Shown one piece after another: positions 16,603 to 25,375 of a stretch of DNA of 48,009 bases. The stretch's first letter is position 1. Every line of letters begins with the position of its first letter. This stretch comes from Metasolibacillus meyeri. GTDB taxonomy: Bacteria; Bacillota; Bacilli; Bacillales_A; Planococcaceae. Both the position numbers and the translations under genes were made by a program. The DNA lies in NCBI RefSeq assembly GCF_003049505.1, contig NZ_PYWN01000024.1, positions 1 to 48,009 on the forward strand, given 5' to 3'. The notes below the pieces were generated by a model that was not told the DNA's origin, made no database searches, and saw only the letters and a list, made by a program, of their open reading frames with translations.

Positions 16603-17919
16603 TTACATATATCCTTCACTTGCAGTAGCAGGGTATTTCGATTTATCCCAAAAATGATCCTTTGAAATTTGCTTATCCGAAATTAAAAAATAATTATAAA
16701 ACACTTTGTTGCCTTGATCTGGAACAGGGTCATTCCATGTAACATCTAGATGGTACCACTCGCCATCTAGCTTCACTAAATTCCAAGCATGTAACTCACC
16801 TGAAGTAACCTCACCCGAAATATATTTTGATTCTATATTTAGCTCTTCTAATAAAAGTAAAGCCGTTAATGCATAGCCCTCACATACGCCTTCACCATTC
16901 ATTAAAATCGAATACGGTGTGTATGGACTTTCCTTGCTATTCAAATTGTACTTTGTATTCGTTACAATATAGTCATTGACATATTTCACCTTCTCGACTT
17001 CTGATAAGTCGTTTGGCATTGCACTAACGATTTGCTTAACCATTCCTTTGACGAGTGCATTTTGCTCTGCTGTCATATCATATGTCGCTTTGATTTGAAA
17101 CTCCACATAGCCATTGCGATAATCTTTTGCTTGCCAAGATAACTCTCTGCGTAAGCGAGATAAATAGAGTTCATTGTCCTCTAGCCAGCGCATTGCCTCA
17201 TCTACAACTTGCTGCAAATCAGGCATTACACCGTGATATTCAATCATAAAATCACTTTCAAACTGCCCCATATAATAAGCCATTGCCTGTCCAAGCTGCT
17301 CCCCATTCGTCACAGCTGTTGGGTAATCGCTCTCCTTATAAACAGGCGTAATATTCGTTGTTGCAACCTTCTCAATATTAAAGCTAGGTTGCTCAGTAAA
17401 TAGATTCAAAAGCTGATTGATTTGTCTCTCAACATCAAAGTTAAAATCGGTGTCTAACTTCAATGCAATTTGTGGATTAACTGTCGGTAGGGTTAAAGAG
17501 GAAGCCTTAAATTCATCCACAGCAATGGAGCCAAACAATAGGCTACAAAGCAAGAATAATACAGTAGCAACACCGAACACAACTGACTTTAGCCAAGAAA
17601 AAAGCGCTGTCAACGGATTTTTAATCATTAAATTTAACTCATCATTCAGCCTTTGTTCATACTTCTCCTGCTTCCGCGCCCGTCTAAAACGCCTCCTGCC
17701 ATATACTACATTGTTATAAACACGCTTATATATCTCGAACTGCTGCGCTCTATTACCTTTTGCTTGGCGAATCTCCTTACGATTCTGGCGCAGCGCTTTC
17801 TTTAATCGACGTCGTATATTCAGTTGAGAAAAAAAGGACTTTAATGAAGCAATAAATAGCAAAGCCACTATACAAAAAATCACAGTAAATATAATAAAAC
17901 TACTTAGCTCACTCAGCAT
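16603..17919 (-). CDS. Membrane-anchored transglutaminase-like protein
   Basis: The 438-residue protein has an N-terminal helix (about 7-28), a very basic cytoplasmic stretch (about 34-95), a second helix (about 110-133) and an extracytoplasmic region ending in a transglutaminase-like core. The papain-type triad is in place: Cys346 in GEGVCEGYA, His377 in ELHAWN and Asp392 in YHLDVTWNDP. Such domains act as proteases or cross-linking enzymes at the cell surface; the substrate is unknown. ATG 17919 is chosen because AGAGGTGATGAT precedes it; an ATG seven codons upstream lacks a ribosome binding site. It is monocistronic with its own terminator. Confidence 0.82.
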   Translation of the reverse strand: MLSELSSFIIFTVIFCIVALLFIASLKSFFSQLNIRRRLKKALRQNRKEIRQAKGNRAQQFEIYKRVYNNVVYGRRRFRRARKQEKYEQRLNDELNLMIKNPLTALFSWLKSVVFGVATVLFLLCSLLFGSIAVDEFKASSLTLPTVNPQIALKLDTDFNFDVERQINQLLNLFTEQPSFNIEKVATTNITPVYKESDYPTAVTNGEQLGQAMAYYMGQFESDFMIEYHGVMPDLQQVVDEAMRWLEDNELYLSRLRRELSWQAKDYRNGYVEFQIKATYDMTAEQNALVKGMVKQIVSAMPNDLSEVEKVKYVNDYIVTNTKYNLNSKESPYTPYSILMNGEGVCEGYALTALLLLEELNIESKYISGEVTSGELHAWNLVKLDGEWYHLDVTWNDPVPDQGNKVFYNYFLISDKQISKDHFWDKSKYPATASEGYM

Positions 17920-18120
17920 ATCATCACCTCTTCCTATCATTATAAAGGATAGACTAAAAAATGCGCATTGAAACCCTCAAAGCTAGTTAAAATAAAGTGA
18001 GGACACTTTTTATTTTTACATTTTATTCACCTAGAATTTATTCGATTTTATAGTACTTAATGGAGTTACAAATTTCTTCATTGTGATGCAGCAATTGTTT
18101 AAACATCTACTGAATCACAA

Positions 18121-18152
18121 TAAAAGTCACCTCCTAAAAACTGAGGTGACTT
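18121..18152 (-). terminator. Terminator of ydbC-like gene
   Basis: AAGTCACCTC (18124-18133) pairs with GAGGTGACTT (18143-18152); on the minus strand it is followed by TTTATTG. It lies eight bases beyond the stop. Confidence 0.8.
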
Positions 18153-18159
18153 GATCGTA

Positions 18160-18372
18160 TTATTTATTCAACAATTCCTTCAAAACCCTTACCTCATCCT
18201 CCGATAAAGTAACCCCTTTGCCCATTTTTTCATGGTTTGGAGCCCATTCACGAATATCATATTTGGGCGTGTTGCCATTCCAACTAATGCGGTTTAGTTC
18301 CTTTTTCCAGCCTTTTGCTGATTCCGAAAGTACGCCAATATGCTCGACAATTTCGTATTTGATTTCTGCCAT
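18160..18372 (-). CDS. YdbC-family PC4-like protein
   Basis: The 70-residue product matches the YdbC family over its whole length: EIVEHIGVLSESAKGWKKEL, then WNGNTPKYDIREWAP and the conserved HEKMGKGVTL. YdbC proteins adopt the PC4 fold and bind single-stranded DNA or RNA. ATG 18372 follows TTGGAGGCAACT; a TTG four codons earlier lies inside that site. It follows the chemotaxis-protein gene by only 15 bases on the same strand, so it may be co-transcribed with it, and ends at its own terminator. Confidence 0.88.
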   Translation of the reverse strand: MAEIKYEIVEHIGVLSESAKGWKKELNRISWNGNTPKYDIREWAPNHEKMGKGVTLSEDEVRVLKELLNK

Positions 18373-18387
18373 AGTTGCCTCCAATGT

Positions 18388-20100
18388 TTACGATTTTAAT
18401 GTAAATGCTTTTACATGCTCTGTTAATGTTTGTGCCATTTCATTTGTTTCATTTGAGCCTTGTGCCACTTCATCAATGCTGTTCGTCGTTTGCTGAGAAG
18501 CATTTGTTAGATTGTTCATTGTTATTTCAATTTCAGCTATATTAGCTGCTAAGTGCTGAATCATTTGTACAACATGCTGCGATTTTTCTGCCTCTGCTGT
18601 CATCATTGAGGTCATGTGGATAATTTCCTCGACCGTCTCTGTCACAGCCTGTGAAATAGCATGTAAGGACTCGGTTGTAAGCTTGACAGTTTCCGTTCCC
18701 TGTACGATATATTTCGTATTATCCTTCGATGATGTAATGACATGCTCGATATTTGCCATAATGTCTTGGACTAACTTTTCAGCTTGCGATGCTTCACGAT
18801 TTGATTGTTCTGCTAGCTTACGTACTTCCTCTGCAACGACGGCAAAGCCTTTGCCATGCTCGCCTGCACGTGCCGATTCAATCGATGCATTAAGTGCCAG
18901 TAAATTTGTTTGAGCAGCAATTTCTGTAATCGTTGTTGTAATCGCTTGGATTTTTGTTGCAGAAGCTACTAAATTCTCGACGGTTTGACTTACTTCGTCA
19001 GAGCCTTTTTGAATCAACGCAATATCATTGTTAATATCTAATGCACGCTGCTCACCATCTCGTGCAATTCGCAATGTCGTTTGCGAGTTTTCTACAGTAT
19101 GGTCTGCCTTTACCTTCATCATTTGCAATTCTTTCGCTAAATCCACAAGGGCATCGCTCGCCTCTTCCGCATGATGCATACCACCAGTAATCGAGCTTGT
19201 CACCTCACTAATATGACTTGCAACACCTTGCATTGTGTTCGTCATACTTCCTAATGTTTTTGCCGATTTCTCTGCATTGTTGGATAATGTATGTGCCGTT
19301 TGACGCATTGTTAAAATCATACCTTGTAAATTATCTGTCATTTGATTTAAAGTTAAGGCTAAGTCGCCCACTTCATCTTGATTTTTAATCGATGTTTTTT
19401 CAACTGCTAAATTGCCGTTAGCAATCTCCTTCGCCTGATGAATTAAATCACTAATCGGCTTCACTTTACGGCGAATTAAAAAGCCTGTAATAACCGATGC
19501 TAAAAACATAGGGAAAATACTAATTAAAATGCCGTTACGTACTACATCCCATGTGCGCTCTTTTACAATATTTGCATCAAAATCAATGACGCTAATCGCA
19601 ATAATCTCTTTCGTTGCGTCATGGTCTTTGAAAATCGGTGCATAGCCCGATAAACGATCCATTCCACCGAAATTGTAAATTTCAGAATATGTTGGATGTC
19701 TATGCTCTAATAAAGCGCTTACAGCTTTTTCATCCACCTGAAATGTATCGCCAATTTTAAAGCCATCCTGTGCCAGATGCTGATCAAGTGCTAGCAATTT
19801 TCCATCTAACGTTAAAATATACTGCGTTTGAAAAATATCTTTATGCGCTGTCGTCCAATTCAATGCATCGCTCATTTCCTGCTTCTTTGCATCACTTCCA
19901 TTTAAAGCTTGCTCTACATCAGCTGCTGCAATTAGGCCTGTCGTAATATTCGCACAGCCATAAGCTTCTATTCCTGCAGCCTCATATATTTTATTATAAG
20001 CTGTGATATATGTAGCAAAAGAGCTAATACTTAACATCACGACTAAAATACTAGCAATAATCGTTCCAAGTTGGAAAGTCAATGATTTTCGCAGATTCAT
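18388..20100 (-). CDS. Methyl-accepting chemotaxis protein
   Basis: The 570-residue transducer has a membrane helix (about 10-32), an extracellular single-Cache-like sensor (about 35-185), a second helix (about 188-208), a HAMP domain (about 210-265) and an MCP signalling domain. The hairpin tip reads [20 protein letters not shown], near the consensus. It should relay an external ligand to CheA/CheW; the ligand is not predictable. The start ATG 20100 follows AAGGAG with 10 bases spacing. Its 3' end lies 15 bases before the YdbC-like gene. The N-terminal sensor is not a dCache of amino-acid type as far as can be judged by eye. Confidence 0.9.
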   Translation of the reverse strand: MNLRKSLTFQLGTIIASILVVMLSISSFATYITAYNKIYEAAGIEAYGCANITTGLIAAADVEQALNGSDAKKQEMSDALNWTTAHKDIFQTQYILTLDGKLLALDQHLAQDGFKIGDTFQVDEKAVSALLEHRHPTYSEIYNFGGMDRLSGYAPIFKDHDATKEIIAISVIDFDANIVKERTWDVVRNGILISIFPMFLASVITGFLIRRKVKPISDLIHQAKEIANGNLAVEKTSIKNQDEVGDLALTLNQMTDNLQGMILTMRQTAHTLSNNAEKSAKTLGSMTNTMQGVASHISEVTSSITGGMHHAEEASDALVDLAKELQMMKVKADHTVENSQTTLRIARDGEQRALDINNDIALIQKGSDEVSQTVENLVASATKIQAITTTITEIAAQTNLLALNASIESARAGEHGKGFAVVAEEVRKLAEQSNREASQAEKLVQDIMANIEHVITSSKDNTKYIVQGTETVKLTTESLHAISQAVTETVEEIIHMTSMMTAEAEKSQHVVQMIQHLAANIAEIEITMNNLTNASQQTTNSIDEVAQGSNETNEMAQTLTEHVKAFTLKS

Positions 20101-20378
20101 AATATTTTTCTCCTTTTTTATCCGTATGAAGCAATCATACTATAAAAAAGATGTATTTTAAAAGAATCTTTTTTAAGGCATTCGAAAAAGGTATTTTATT
20201 CCATTTTTTAGTTTACTGTAATTCAAATGAGACAAGCTCCATCCCACACAATCTTTTTATAATACTTCGTGCTGGTATCGCCTTTCTTCGTATTTTCGAA
20301 GTTACATTAATATTTAAATAACCATTAATCTAACACCGAGCGAACCATTAGATAGAGTTAGTGGCAAGCAATGAAAGC

Positions 20379-21062
20379 TTAAACTTTAAAAAGATTTGAT
20401 TGATGGAGTTCGTTCAGCCCCTCAATGTTTTCAATATAAATGTTATTACGCTCAATTTTTATAAAGCCTGCACGTTGAAAATCTGATAGCTTCCGACTAA
20501 TAGACTCGCGGGTTGTACCTAAATAAGAAGCAATGTCCTTTTTACTCATTGTAATCGGCTGTGTGCCAGCTTCGTCGTGATGCCTCACTAGAAAGGAAGC
20601 CACTCTCGCTTCCACGTCACAATGGCAAATTTCGCTTATATTTTCTTCAATTGCATCAATACGCATAGACATTTCCTGCAAAATTTTAAATAAAATATTG
20701 GGATTTTGTGCAAGTAATTGTTTTAATTCATCTCCATTAATCATACAAATATATGTTTCTTCAATTGCCTCTACATTTGTCGTCAGTGGCAAATTATTAA
20801 AAAGTGTTGTATCACCAAAAAAATCACCTGCTCCTGAAATACGAACAATTTGCTCCTGACCATTTGGCAAAAGCTTGACGATTTTCACTTGTCCCTTTCG
20901 AATAATAAATAAACTCTTTTTAATATCTCCCGCTAATAGGATATGCTCTCCTCTTTTAAACACGTGTCGTGTAATCATTTTAGAAATTTTTTCGAATTCC
21001 TCTGGCTTTAAATTTTGAAATATTGGCACATGTGAAAAACAATATGTACTCGGACAAATCAT
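20379..21062 (-). CDS. Crp/Fnr-family transcription regulator
   Basis: The 227-residue regulator has an N-terminal cyclic-nucleotide-binding-type beta barrel (about 12-125), a dimer helix and a C-terminal winged helix with recognition helix GTTRESISRKL (182-192). The RExxxR pattern is the one that reads TGTGA in Crp, in keeping with the TGTGA-N6-TCACA boxes nearby. Cysteines at 3, 8, 106, 146 and 148 could ligate an Fe-S cluster or act as a thiol switch, but the C-terminal cysteine cluster of B. subtilis Fnr is absent, so the signal is uncertain. ATG 21062 follows AAGAGGTGTTTATA; GTG 21071 lies inside that site. It is divergent from a methyltransferase gene, with one box in the shared gap. 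Confidence 0.87.
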   Translation of the reverse strand: MICPSTYCFSHVPIFQNLKPEEFEKISKMITRHVFKRGEHILLAGDIKKSLFIIRKGQVKIVKLLPNGQEQIVRISGAGDFFGDTTLFNNLPLTTNVEAIEETYICMINGDELKQLLAQNPNILFKILQEMSMRIDAIEENISEICHCDVEARVASFLVRHHDEAGTQPITMSKKDIASYLGTTRESISRKLSDFQRAGFIKIERNNIYIENIEGLNELHQSNLFKV

Positions 21063-21090
21063 TATAAACACCTCTTAAAATCCTATTTTT

Positions 21091-21106
21091 TGTGATGTGC
21101 ATCACA
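21091..21106. promoter_or_regulatory. Crp/Fnr-type operator (TGTGA-N6-TCACA)
   Basis: TGTGATGTGCATCACA is a perfect palindrome of the Crp/B. subtilis-Fnr class. Its centre (21098.5) lies about 41.5 bases before the start site inferred from TATAAT at 21128-21133, the classical activator position for the plus-strand methyltransferase. It also lies 29 bases upstream of the regulator gene, so autoregulation is likely. Confidence 0.8.
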
Positions 21107-21139
21107 GCATAGACAACATCTATTTCGTATAATATTATC

Positions 21140-21158
21140 AATAATGATAATCATTATC
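21140..21158. promoter_or_regulatory. Fur box of methyltransferase 1
   Basis: AATAATGATAATCATTATC matches 18 of 19 positions of the Fur consensus GATAATGATAATCATTATC. It covers the inferred transcription start, just after the -10 TATAAT (21128-21133), so Fur-Fe should block this promoter. Confidence 0.87.
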
Positions 21159-21175
21159 AATAAGGAGTGTAATAG

Positions 21176-21955
21176 ATGTCAAAATTTGATTATGAAAAAA
21201 TGCCTGGCCACTGGCTATTATCCAGTTTAGGAAAAACCGTACTGCGACCTGGTGGCTTACAATTAACACAATCCATGCTCCAGCATTTACAAATAACAGC
21301 TGAGGATTATGTTGTCGAATTTGCCCCTGGACTTGGTGTAACAGCCAAGCTAACATTACAGTCTAATCCAAATTACATCGCAATCGAGCAAAATGAACAA
21401 GCAGCAAGTAAAGTACGTAGCTACTTACAAAAAGCGAATCAACAATGCTTAATTGGTACTGCTGAACGAACAGGGTTGCCAGATGCCAGTGCGACTATCG
21501 TTTATGGTGAAGCTATGCTAACAATGCAATCAGCAAAACAAAAAGATCAAATCATTTCCGAAGCAAAACGCATTCTGAAAAAAGGTGGGAAATATGCGAT
21601 TCATGAAATGAGCCTAACACCCGCTGTTGAAATGGATGGTATGCGAGAAAATATTCGTAAAGATTTAGTAGAGGCCATCCGTGTCAATGCAACGCCACTT
21701 CTTGAGGAGGAATGGAAGGCTGCACTTAAAAGCCATGGCTTTGAGATTGACTACGTGAAAAAAGTACCGATGCATCTGCTACATCCAAAACGTTTAATTG
21801 AGGACGAGGGTCTTTTAGGTGTAGCGAAAATTGCCAAAAACATCTTAACAAAGCCTGCGGCAAGAAAACGTGTCCTTAAAATGCGACATACATTCATGAA
21901 ATATGAAAAATACTTACAAGGCATTTGTATTGTGGCAACGCTAAAGGAAGATTAA
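21176..21955 (+). CDS. Class I SAM-dependent methyltransferase (metal-uptake associated), paralogue 1
   Basis: The 259-residue Rossmann-type methyltransferase has the glycine-rich motif I VVEFAPGLGVTA (about 46-57), an acidic residue after strand 2 (YIAIEQNE) and a post-motif GEAMLTMQ. Before the fold it carries LGKTVLRPGG (18-27), also present in the methyltransferase at 25376-26128 as MGKTIIRPGG; both also share EAMLT. These shared features mark a family distinct from common UbiE-type enzymes. The substrate is unknown. AAGGAG lies 8 bases before ATG 21176. It is monocistronic, behind a Fnr-type box and a Fur box, so it should be expressed when iron is low and the Crp/Fnr regulator is active. 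A role in making or modifying a metal ligand is inference. Confidence 0.82.
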   Translation: MSKFDYEKMPGHWLLSSLGKTVLRPGGLQLTQSMLQHLQITAEDYVVEFAPGLGVTAKLTLQSNPNYIAIEQNEQAASKVRSYLQKANQQCLIGTAERTGLPDASATIVYGEAMLTMQSAKQKDQIISEAKRILKKGGKYAIHEMSLTPAVEMDGMRENIRKDLVEAIRVNATPLLEEEWKAALKSHGFEIDYVKKVPMHLLHPKRLIEDEGLLGVAKIAKNILTKPAARKRVLKMRHTFMKYEKYLQGICIVATLKED

Positions 21956-22024
21956 TCTATACGTGGAGAAAGAGCTAGCTCAAGAGTACAAATAGAGCTA
22001 ATTCGAAAACTTCACTTAATAGCT

Positions 22025-22055
22025 GAGGCTGTCCAAAAAGTATTTGGACAGCCTC
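22025..22055. terminator. Terminator-like hairpin between convergent genes
   Basis: GAGGCTGTCCAAA (22025-22037) is exactly complementary to 22043-22055 with a five-base loop. It separates the convergent methyltransferase and cupin genes. The T-tracts on either side are poor, but the stem is strong. Confidence 0.75.
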
Positions 22056-22058
22056 TTA

Positions 22059-22352
22059 CTACAACTTCAGTACAACAATGTCTACATCCGTTATTGCTTT
22101 TAGACTATGCATTTCTAGCGGTTCCATAATTAGTACATCCTCGTCAGTTAACATAACCTCTTTCCCTTCTACATCAAAATGAACTGTTCCTTGTCGCACG
22201 ATAATAACAGCAACATTGTTAGCACTATGTTCTGGAATTGCTTCACCCTGCTTAAGTTGAATATTTAATACATCGAACTTATCATGACTAAATACCTTGC
22301 CCATTTTCTTACTTTGCTCTGCTAAAACATTAGCAATTTCTAATTTTTGCAT
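22059..22352 (-). CDS. Small cupin-domain protein
   Basis: The 97-residue single-domain cupin has the two motifs GEAIPEHS...VIIVRQGTVHF and PLEMHSLKAI, with His in each, enough for metal or small-ligand binding but short of the full HxH set. It lies 21 bases after the ABC ATPase gene on the same strand and is probably the last gene of the Fnr/Fur-controlled operon. GGGAG lies 9 bases before the ATG. A role as ligand sensor, chelate-binding or storage protein is possible; nothing in the sequence decides it. Confidence 0.78.
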   Translation of the reverse strand: MQKLEIANVLAEQSKKMGKVFSHDKFDVLNIQLKQGEAIPEHSANNVAVIIVRQGTVHFDVEGKEVMLTDEDVLIMEPLEMHSLKAITDVDIVVLKL

Positions 22353-22373
22353 CTTCCATAGCTCCCTTATTGA

Positions 22374-23195
22374 TTATTTTATTAACGTTGCAAATGCAGT
22401 TGGTACCAGCGTCTCGAACAGTAACTGTTTTTTTGACTCATATGCAATTTTTTCAAGCTCCAACTGGAAATACTTCTGCATATTTTGCTCTGTCATAACG
22501 TCATCCACTGGCCCATAAAGTGGTGCTTGATTTTTAGCAATCATTAATACTTGATCCGCTAAATAAAATGCATGATTCGGGTAATGCGTATTAATAATAC
22601 AGCTGATTCCATGTTCCTTTGCTAAACGTTTAATAACTTGTAAAATCGTTACTTGTTTTTGAATATCTAAATGCGATTCAGGTTCATCTAAGATTAATAT
22701 TTGTGGATCTGACACAAGTGTGCGAGCAATGAGGGCGAGCTGCAGCTCACCACCGCTCACCTCATTGCAAGATTTTTGCGCTAAATTAGCGATACCGACC
22801 TTCTCTAACGCCTCATACGCCAGCTTGTAGTCCTCCGCTTTCGGCTTCGAAATCGAGCTAATATATGGCGCTCTTCCCATAACAACTAATTCCTCAATCG
22901 AAAAACCAAACACCATTTTATGAGCTTGTGGCACATAGCCAATCCGCTTCCACAAAGTTTGATATGGGATTGTCGTTAGCTCCACATCATCAATCAGCGT
23001 TTGCCCTTTTTTCCATGGGTGTAGCCCTGTAATACATTTCAGTAAAGTCGTTTTACCCGCTCCATTTGGGCCTAGAATTGCTAGTATTTCACCACTATTT
23101 AAGGTGAAATTAATATCTTGCTCATAGAGGAAAGCGGTGGATTTTATTTTCTTGGAAGCATAAAAGAAATTGCCGTTTACTACATCTATCTTCAT
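22374..23195 (-). CDS. FecE-type ABC transporter ATP-binding protein (metal uptake)
   Basis: The 273-residue ATPase has Walker A GPNGAGKTT, signature SGGELQLALIARTL and Walker B ILILDEPESHLD, with a His after the D-loop in INTHYPNH. It belongs to the iron-complex/B12 (FecE/BtuD) group and should energise the adjacent permease. The second ATG (23195) is preferred: AGGAGG lies 9 bases before it, whereas the ATG at 23201 is only 3 bases from that site. Its start overlaps the permease stop as ATGA-type coupling. It belongs to the operon methyltransferase 2, binding protein, permease, ATPase, cupin. Confidence 0.9.
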   Translation of the reverse strand: MKIDVVNGNFFYASKKIKSTAFLYEQDINFTLNSGEILAILGPNGAGKTTLLKCITGLHPWKKGQTLIDDVELTTIPYQTLWKRIGYVPQAHKMVFGFSIEELVVMGRAPYISSISKPKAEDYKLAYEALEKVGIANLAQKSCNEVSGGELQLALIARTLVSDPQILILDEPESHLDIQKQVTILQVIKRLAKEHGISCIINTHYPNHAFYLADQVLMIAKNQAPLYGPVDDVMTEQNMQKYFQLELEKIAYESKKQLLFETLVPTAFATLIK

Positions 23196-24193
23196 GCCCA
23201 TTTCCCTCCTGTTCTTCTTAATAAAAAGGCAAAGAATGGTGCACCAATAATTGCTGTCAAAATAGAAAGTGGAATTTCTGCTGCTGTTAACGACCGCGCT
23301 AAATTATCAATTAGCAGCAAGTAACTACCGCCTATCGCTACACAAAGCGGAAGGACAATGCGATTATTATTTCCTCCTAGCATTCGGCAAATATGCGGGA
23401 TGACAAGACCTATCCAGCCAACAATCCCCGCTGCGGATACGGCAGCGGCTGTAATTAATGTTGCACTTAAAATAATCGTCCAACGTAGCTTAGCAACTGA
23501 AATGCCCAGTGACTTTGCTTCATCTTCTGGCAATGTTAATAAATTGAGACGCCAACGCACACTAATTAGTACAATCATCCCAACAATAATTAACGGACCG
23601 CTAACGAGTAAATCGCGATAAGAAGCTGTACCTAAGCTTCCCATTAACCAATATGTAATCGCTGGTAGCTTTTCCTCGGGGTCGGCTAAAAATTTTACAA
23701 GCGATACAAGTGCTTGGAATAAAGCGCTTGTAATGACTCCTCCTAAAACAAGCATAAATATGGGCAGGTTTTTTCCAGCGCCACTAATCATATATGCAAA
23801 GCCAATAGCAACTAAGCCGAAAATTAGCGCTAAAATATTTGCTAAAAAATTGTGACCAAATAATAATATCCCGAGCGCTGCACCAAACCCTGCACCTGCT
23901 GCTACTCCCAAAATATCAGCACTTACTAATGGGTTGCCAAACATCCCTTGAAATGATGCTCCTGCAATTGATAGCCCTGCCCCAATTAATAATGCTAATA
24001 AAATCCGTGGTAATCTTAAGTTTAAAATGACACTTTCCTGCATTGGTGTCCAATACGGCTCAATCGGAAAAACTTGTGCTAAAACAATATCAAGCGCTGT
24101 AAAGAAACTAACATCAAAACGTCCAATACTTAATGAAAAAACAGCTAGAACAACTGGTAAACACCATATTAAAATATTTTTCCAAAGTTTCAT
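23192..24193 (-). CDS. FecCD-family permease (metal uptake)
   Basis: The 333-residue integral membrane protein has about ten hydrophobic helices with the FecCD hallmarks RLPRILLALLIGAGLSIAG and GWIGLVIPHICRMLGG, the latter being the loop that docks the ATPase. Only one permease gene is present, so it probably works as a homodimer, unlike the two siderophore operons further on, which each have two. ATG 24193 lies 15 bases after the binding-protein stop with GGTGAATGGA upstream. It overlaps the ATPase gene start by 4 bases. Confidence 0.9.
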   Translation of the reverse strand: MKLWKNILIWCLPVVLAVFSLSIGRFDVSFFTALDIVLAQVFPIEPYWTPMQESVILNLRLPRILLALLIGAGLSIAGASFQGMFGNPLVSADILGVAAGAGFGAALGILLFGHNFLANILALIFGLVAIGFAYMISGAGKNLPIFMLVLGGVITSALFQALVSLVKFLADPEEKLPAITYWLMGSLGTASYRDLLVSGPLIIVGMIVLISVRWRLNLLTLPEDEAKSLGISVAKLRWTIILSATLITAAAVSAAGIVGWIGLVIPHICRMLGGNNNRIVLPLCVAIGGSYLLLIDNLARSLTAAEIPLSILTAIIGAPFFAFLLRRTGGKWA

Positions 24194-24208
24194 TTTCCAT
24201 TCACCACA

Positions 24209-25360
24209 TTATCCGTTCGTTACTTTTGATGATGGATTTAAAATGTCCCAAATTTGCTCATCTGTTAAGTCGAAATGATAAAAGTCTTTATAATATTTCT
24301 TCACTTCCTCTTCCATTGAATACTTAAATAATTCTGGGTGGTTTTTTTGTGCCATCCACTTTAACATTAACGGTGCATCACCACTTGGTGGATACCAGCG
24401 AAATACGCCAACAGGCACTTTATACACTTTCCCCTCTTGCACTGCTTTTACTTGACTCCAGTCTTGACCAGCAAATTTATTTTCAAATAAATCAACTGGC
24501 TGTGTTTCTGTGAAGTTTGTAATATAAATAATATCTGGATTCCATTCGAAAATTTGCTCCATATTCACTTGCTTCGATCCAGTAATTTCTTCTTTTGCAA
24601 CATTAATACCGCCTGTAGAATTTAACCATTGCTGTCCGAAATGATTGTTTCCTGTTATTGTAATTGCATTTTCATCGTGCTGGAATATAAACATGACACG
24701 TGGCTGCTGCTCTTCTTTTACATCTTTTAATGATTCTGCAATGTCATCCTGTACACTGCGCGCTTCCTTTAAAAAATGCTCTGCTCTGTCTGTTGTATTT
24801 GTTAATTGGCTCGTAAATGTCAGCCAGCTATCATAAGTGGATAATGGGTCGGCAGAATTGGCATTAATCGTATTTAATCCAGCTACTGTCACGCCAACGC
24901 TCTCTAGCTTGCTAATTAAGTCCTGTGACCCAGATGGTTCAAATTGAATATCTGGATTTAATTTTAATACTTCTTCCACATTGACTTCGCCATTTTCGAT
25001 AAAGCTTGTAGAAGCATTCAAAACCTCTGGTGACATTGTTGCTAAAATTGAATTTTTAGCAGTGCTATATGATGTGGGATTCATTCCAACTAATTCTTTT
25101 GTTGAATCCGTTGCTACATACCAAAGTGAATAATACGGTGTCAGCGTTCCAGAGATGACCCTTGCAATTTCACCCTCAATTTCAACTTCGCGATCTAAAT
25201 GGTCCATTGCTACTCTTGTTGTCTTTTCTGTTTTCTCAGCTGCTTGTTCTACCTGCTGCTTGTCCTGCTCGATATCTTTCACACTTTTACCCTCTTCTTC
25301 AGTACAAGCTGCTAACACAAGCGCTGAAAAAATCGACAGTGCTGCTAATTTCTTTTTCAT
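24209..25360 (-). CDS. FecB-type substrate-binding lipoprotein (metal uptake)
   Basis: The 383-residue lipoprotein has a signal peptide with lipobox LVLAAC (Cys19), an acidic, Lys/Gln-rich linker (about 20-45) and a two-lobe binding protein of the iron-complex class. WNPDIIYITNF and the late segment FRWYPPSGDAP, followed by a long helical end (HPELF, then YKDFYHFDL), are seen in the less-studied branch of this family rather than in FhuD or FeuA. The ligand may be a metal complex other than a standard siderophore. AAAGGAG precedes ATG 25360 and includes the TAA of methyltransferase 2, so the two genes are tightly linked. Confidence 0.86.
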   Translation of the reverse strand: MKKKLAALSIFSALVLAACTEEEGKSVKDIEQDKQQVEQAAEKTEKTTRVAMDHLDREVEIEGEIARVISGTLTPYYSLWYVATDSTKELVGMNPTSYSTAKNSILATMSPEVLNASTSFIENGEVNVEEVLKLNPDIQFEPSGSQDLISKLESVGVTVAGLNTINANSADPLSTYDSWLTFTSQLTNTTDRAEHFLKEARSVQDDIAESLKDVKEEQQPRVMFIFQHDENAITITGNNHFGQQWLNSTGGINVAKEEITGSKQVNMEQIFEWNPDIIYITNFTETQPVDLFENKFAGQDWSQVKAVQEGKVYKVPVGVFRWYPPSGDAPLMLKWMAQKNHPELFKYSMEEEVKKYYKDFYHFDLTDEQIWDILNPSSKVTNG

Positions 25361-25375
25361 CTTATATAAACTCCT

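Noticed and set aside
24209-25360. Vitamin B12 (BtuF) uptake
   Set aside because: No cobalamin riboswitch lies upstream; Fur control and the methyltransferase/cupin neighbours fit metal uptake better, though the ligand remains open.
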